Shown in pieces: positions 63,501-64,000 of a stretch of DNA of 64,000 nt. The DNA is taken from the NCBI RefSeq assembly GCF_019550795.1, contig NZ_CP080545.1:1569501-1633500 (forward strand). The letters run 5' to 3'. The notes beneath the pieces are model-generated. The model was not told the origin of the DNA, made no database searches, and worked only from the letters and a program-made list of their open reading frames with translations. The position numbers and the translations under genes are program-made. Origin of the DNA: Paenibacillus sp. sptzw28 (GTDB lineage: Bacteria; Bacillota; Bacilli; Paenibacillales; Paenibacillaceae). Each line of letters starts with the position of its first letter. Position 1 is the first letter of the stretch.

Positions 63501-64000
63501 GGAGTCACCGGCAATTATTATAAGGATACAACGGTTCAGAACGGCAACGTTTACTATTATAAAGTCGCAGCAGTAAACGAGAACGGCGAAGGCCCAGATT
63601 CGTACCGCGCTAAGGCCGATTTGCCGGCTCCGGTGTCAGGTGACACGGGTACGTTTTGGCGCGACGACCGGATCGGCGGGACGTCAGGCAGCGCTGCAAT
63701 CGACGGATCGTCCATATCGATCGACGCTGTGGGCGGGACAGGCCTTGGCGAAGGCGATGACAGCAATATTTATAAACGGGATATTAAGGATTCGCTTCAT
63801 TATGTAAGCCGGATCGCTTCCGGCAACAGCTCGATCAGCGCAAAGATCGAGAGCTCATCCGGTGAAGCAAGCGGAATCATGATGCGTGACCGGCTCACGT
63901 CCGAGAACGCCCGCTACATCTATTTTGGCGCGGACGGGAACGGGAACCTTGTCCTGCAAACCCGTACGAGAGTATCGTTCCATCAATGGACGAATGAAGT
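60564..64000 (+). CDS. Very large secreted multidomain protein, probable polysaccharide-degrading enzyme (3' end outside window)
   Basis: At least 1145 residues are visible. I choose ATG at 60564 (AAGGGAGG ten bases upstream); ATG at 60495 is in frame too. A signal peptide (RVLIIFLIAALILPVFGPVP, cleavage near VHA-AEE, residue 50) is followed by a beta-sandwich (about 100-225; FTMKVDPNLRNYFTVKFSG), a helix-rich region (about 235-700; RGGHQGDWGGYYGALGEALY, WNGGELTRREAWERVLKANF), a second beta-rich domain (to about 925, ending TIAPKTAMVLKLA) and a fibronectin type III domain (about 930-1020; AGISWKTTSGGESYTIKRSE). A further beta-sandwich starts at about 1030 and leaves the window. The sandwich-helix-sandwich order recalls (alpha/alpha)-toroid lyases and hydrolases, but I cannot assign a family or catalytic residues. 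Confidence 0.8.
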   Translation, partial: MQSSGGVFKRVKKMQRQAGRVLIIFLIAALILPVFGPVPGTVVHAAEELSTDAFLDNINFGNAVSESAHNFRGDITSVITGFMGEPARVSNPRFPVEGQGGDLTFTMKVDPNLRNYFTVKFSGEEDSKGYLSTVMINGEKVGVDHGDYDALNKGGSLPNRFYYNTIMLPLESTIGKNMVEITIKTIHVGGNMNSASRGYYNAYTHTAAYINVDGEQQGYKFMPDQNPDTMLAPDLTNAEKQATIDAYVQDQINLFNSLSNKVDGSAGGKMSIIRYQDELMFYASVLKYDWSPAKTPEEKQVALQRIFKTIDNHVKDYYGNTRLVLRGGHQGDWGGYYGALGEALYIVENLIKDDTIYGETAWGAFLDQPFVTGTVEGEFSLAGADWNGGELTRREAWERVLKANFDFARTRLSYIYNQVYYTYVGAWEAHEGLRLIGSSFYEGKERSNQILLESLGIRPFLGEEVLVGPSGEELDLYHSLFYHDGAAQFTDDFVHIVGKGLAKSKLNADGNVVRRLPYGEHYTGLTEAGLSRENGYVANYGEAANYLVTYFYKTLNHAGDEEMNDEILKAALKSIHARGFVRIPSLDGSGRRVMRAEQATDERNQNLPGFIAYGAGVGRGMGLQFASLEMTMAKNEQRYNGPEWGEYWQHAREAVGYVQQQLADRQLLQTKDFGSRGTMSGPDFRLAETYKYITSDRANYSRFGGKALAEVVLPHTDFDAYKPEEIAARGVNPDDYEQFAWADIDNMYVSVRDADFRMLGSLFYRNRGMTSNGRLHIIKDNYDHIVQIATNNVFRYEDYYLRAPNMEVDIYSDRGTIWNGVPQALAGEVSPVSYQPGVGTVKRDNFEVDNPYSGYPELLTSRYGKYFMIFNTTRDDFGNKKTFDVELPADFSGSTVIDLVTGTNVPVVNGKVTIAPKTAMVLKLASDIELAPKPFHVDFVNALAGNGYAGISWKTTSGGESYTIKRSETEDGEYEIIASGVTGNYYKDTTVQNGNVYYYKVAAVNENGEGPDSYRAKADLPAPVSGDTGTFWRDDRIGGTSGSAAIDGSSISIDAVGGTGLGEGDDSNIYKRDIKDSLHYVSRIASGNSSISAKIESSSGEASGIMMRDRLTSENARYIYFGADGNGNLVLQTRTRVSFHQWTNE
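60758..60771. promoter_or_regulatory. Candidate catabolite-responsive element inside the large secreted protein gene
   Basis: TGAAAGCGCTCACA fits the cre pattern TGWAANCGNTNNCA. It lies about 195 bases into the coding region. As with the site at 56521, an intragenic roadblock by CcpA is possible, and so is a chance match. Confidence 0.4.

Overview
The window looks like a chromosomal segment of an endospore-forming, low-to-mid GC Firmicute, most likely Paenibacillus or a close relative. The reasons are strong AGGAGG-type ribosome binding sites, several YesM/YesN-type two-component systems beside carbohydrate ABC importers that carry no ATPase gene of their own, a GerA-type germinant receptor operon, and collagen-like/DUF4183 proteins of the kind found on spore surfaces. 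This assignment is inference; no rRNA or other taxonomic marker is present.

Layout. 1-1664: the 5' part of an OmpR-type response regulator (minus strand) and a decayed PhnC-type ATPase fragment. 1665-17346: a fructan (levan/inulin/sucrose) locus with sensor kinase, AraC-type response regulator, solute-binding lipoprotein, two permeases, an intracellular GH32 enzyme, a membrane-anchored GH32 enzyme, a ROK fructokinase and a very large secreted multidomain GH32 enzyme. It also holds an internally deleted oxidoreductase pseudogene and a LacI stub. 17560-20075: a BNR-repeat lipoprotein and a Na+/H+ antiporter. 20560-23662: a spore-surface-like group (collagen-like protein, small DUF4183 protein, SHAEG-repeat protein with a Peptidase_G2-like end). 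23766-25623: gene debris (IS256 end, frameshifted AraC gene, a solute-binding-protein stub joined out of frame to a GH1 remnant). 25795-31295: arabinan/arabinoxylan genes (ArsR-type regulator divergent from a GH51 arabinofuranosidase; a double GH43 enzyme). 31337-35298: a gerA-type operon on the minus strand. 35981-43499: response regulator, tandem-sensor kinase, binding protein and two permeases. 43707-52880: a membrane-bound AraC regulator, a GH43 xylosidase-like enzyme, an LplB/LplC/LplA-type importer, an unrecognised small gene and a beta-propeller glycosidase. 53112-60109: another kinase/regulator/binding protein/permease set. 60354-64000: a leader peptide-like stub and the start of a very large secreted protein, cut by the window end.

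The logic repeats. A membrane sensor detects an oligosaccharide outside the cell and an AraC-family regulator activates the importer and hydrolases. Secreted enzymes cut the polymer, the importer takes up the pieces (energised by an ATPase encoded elsewhere), and cytoplasmic enzymes finish the job.

The most notable structure not explained by genes is a conserved upstream element. A roughly 100-base leader occurs in three diverged copies at 46100-46205, 47765-47880 and 60186-60308. Its core motif also occurs at 43601-43625, in front of the AraC-type membrane regulator. This outlines a probable regulon (regulator, xylosidase, importer, large secreted protein) with autoregulation. The third copy also carries the first codons of the importer's permease gene, as if a promoter with its gene start had been duplicated and placed in front of the large secreted protein.
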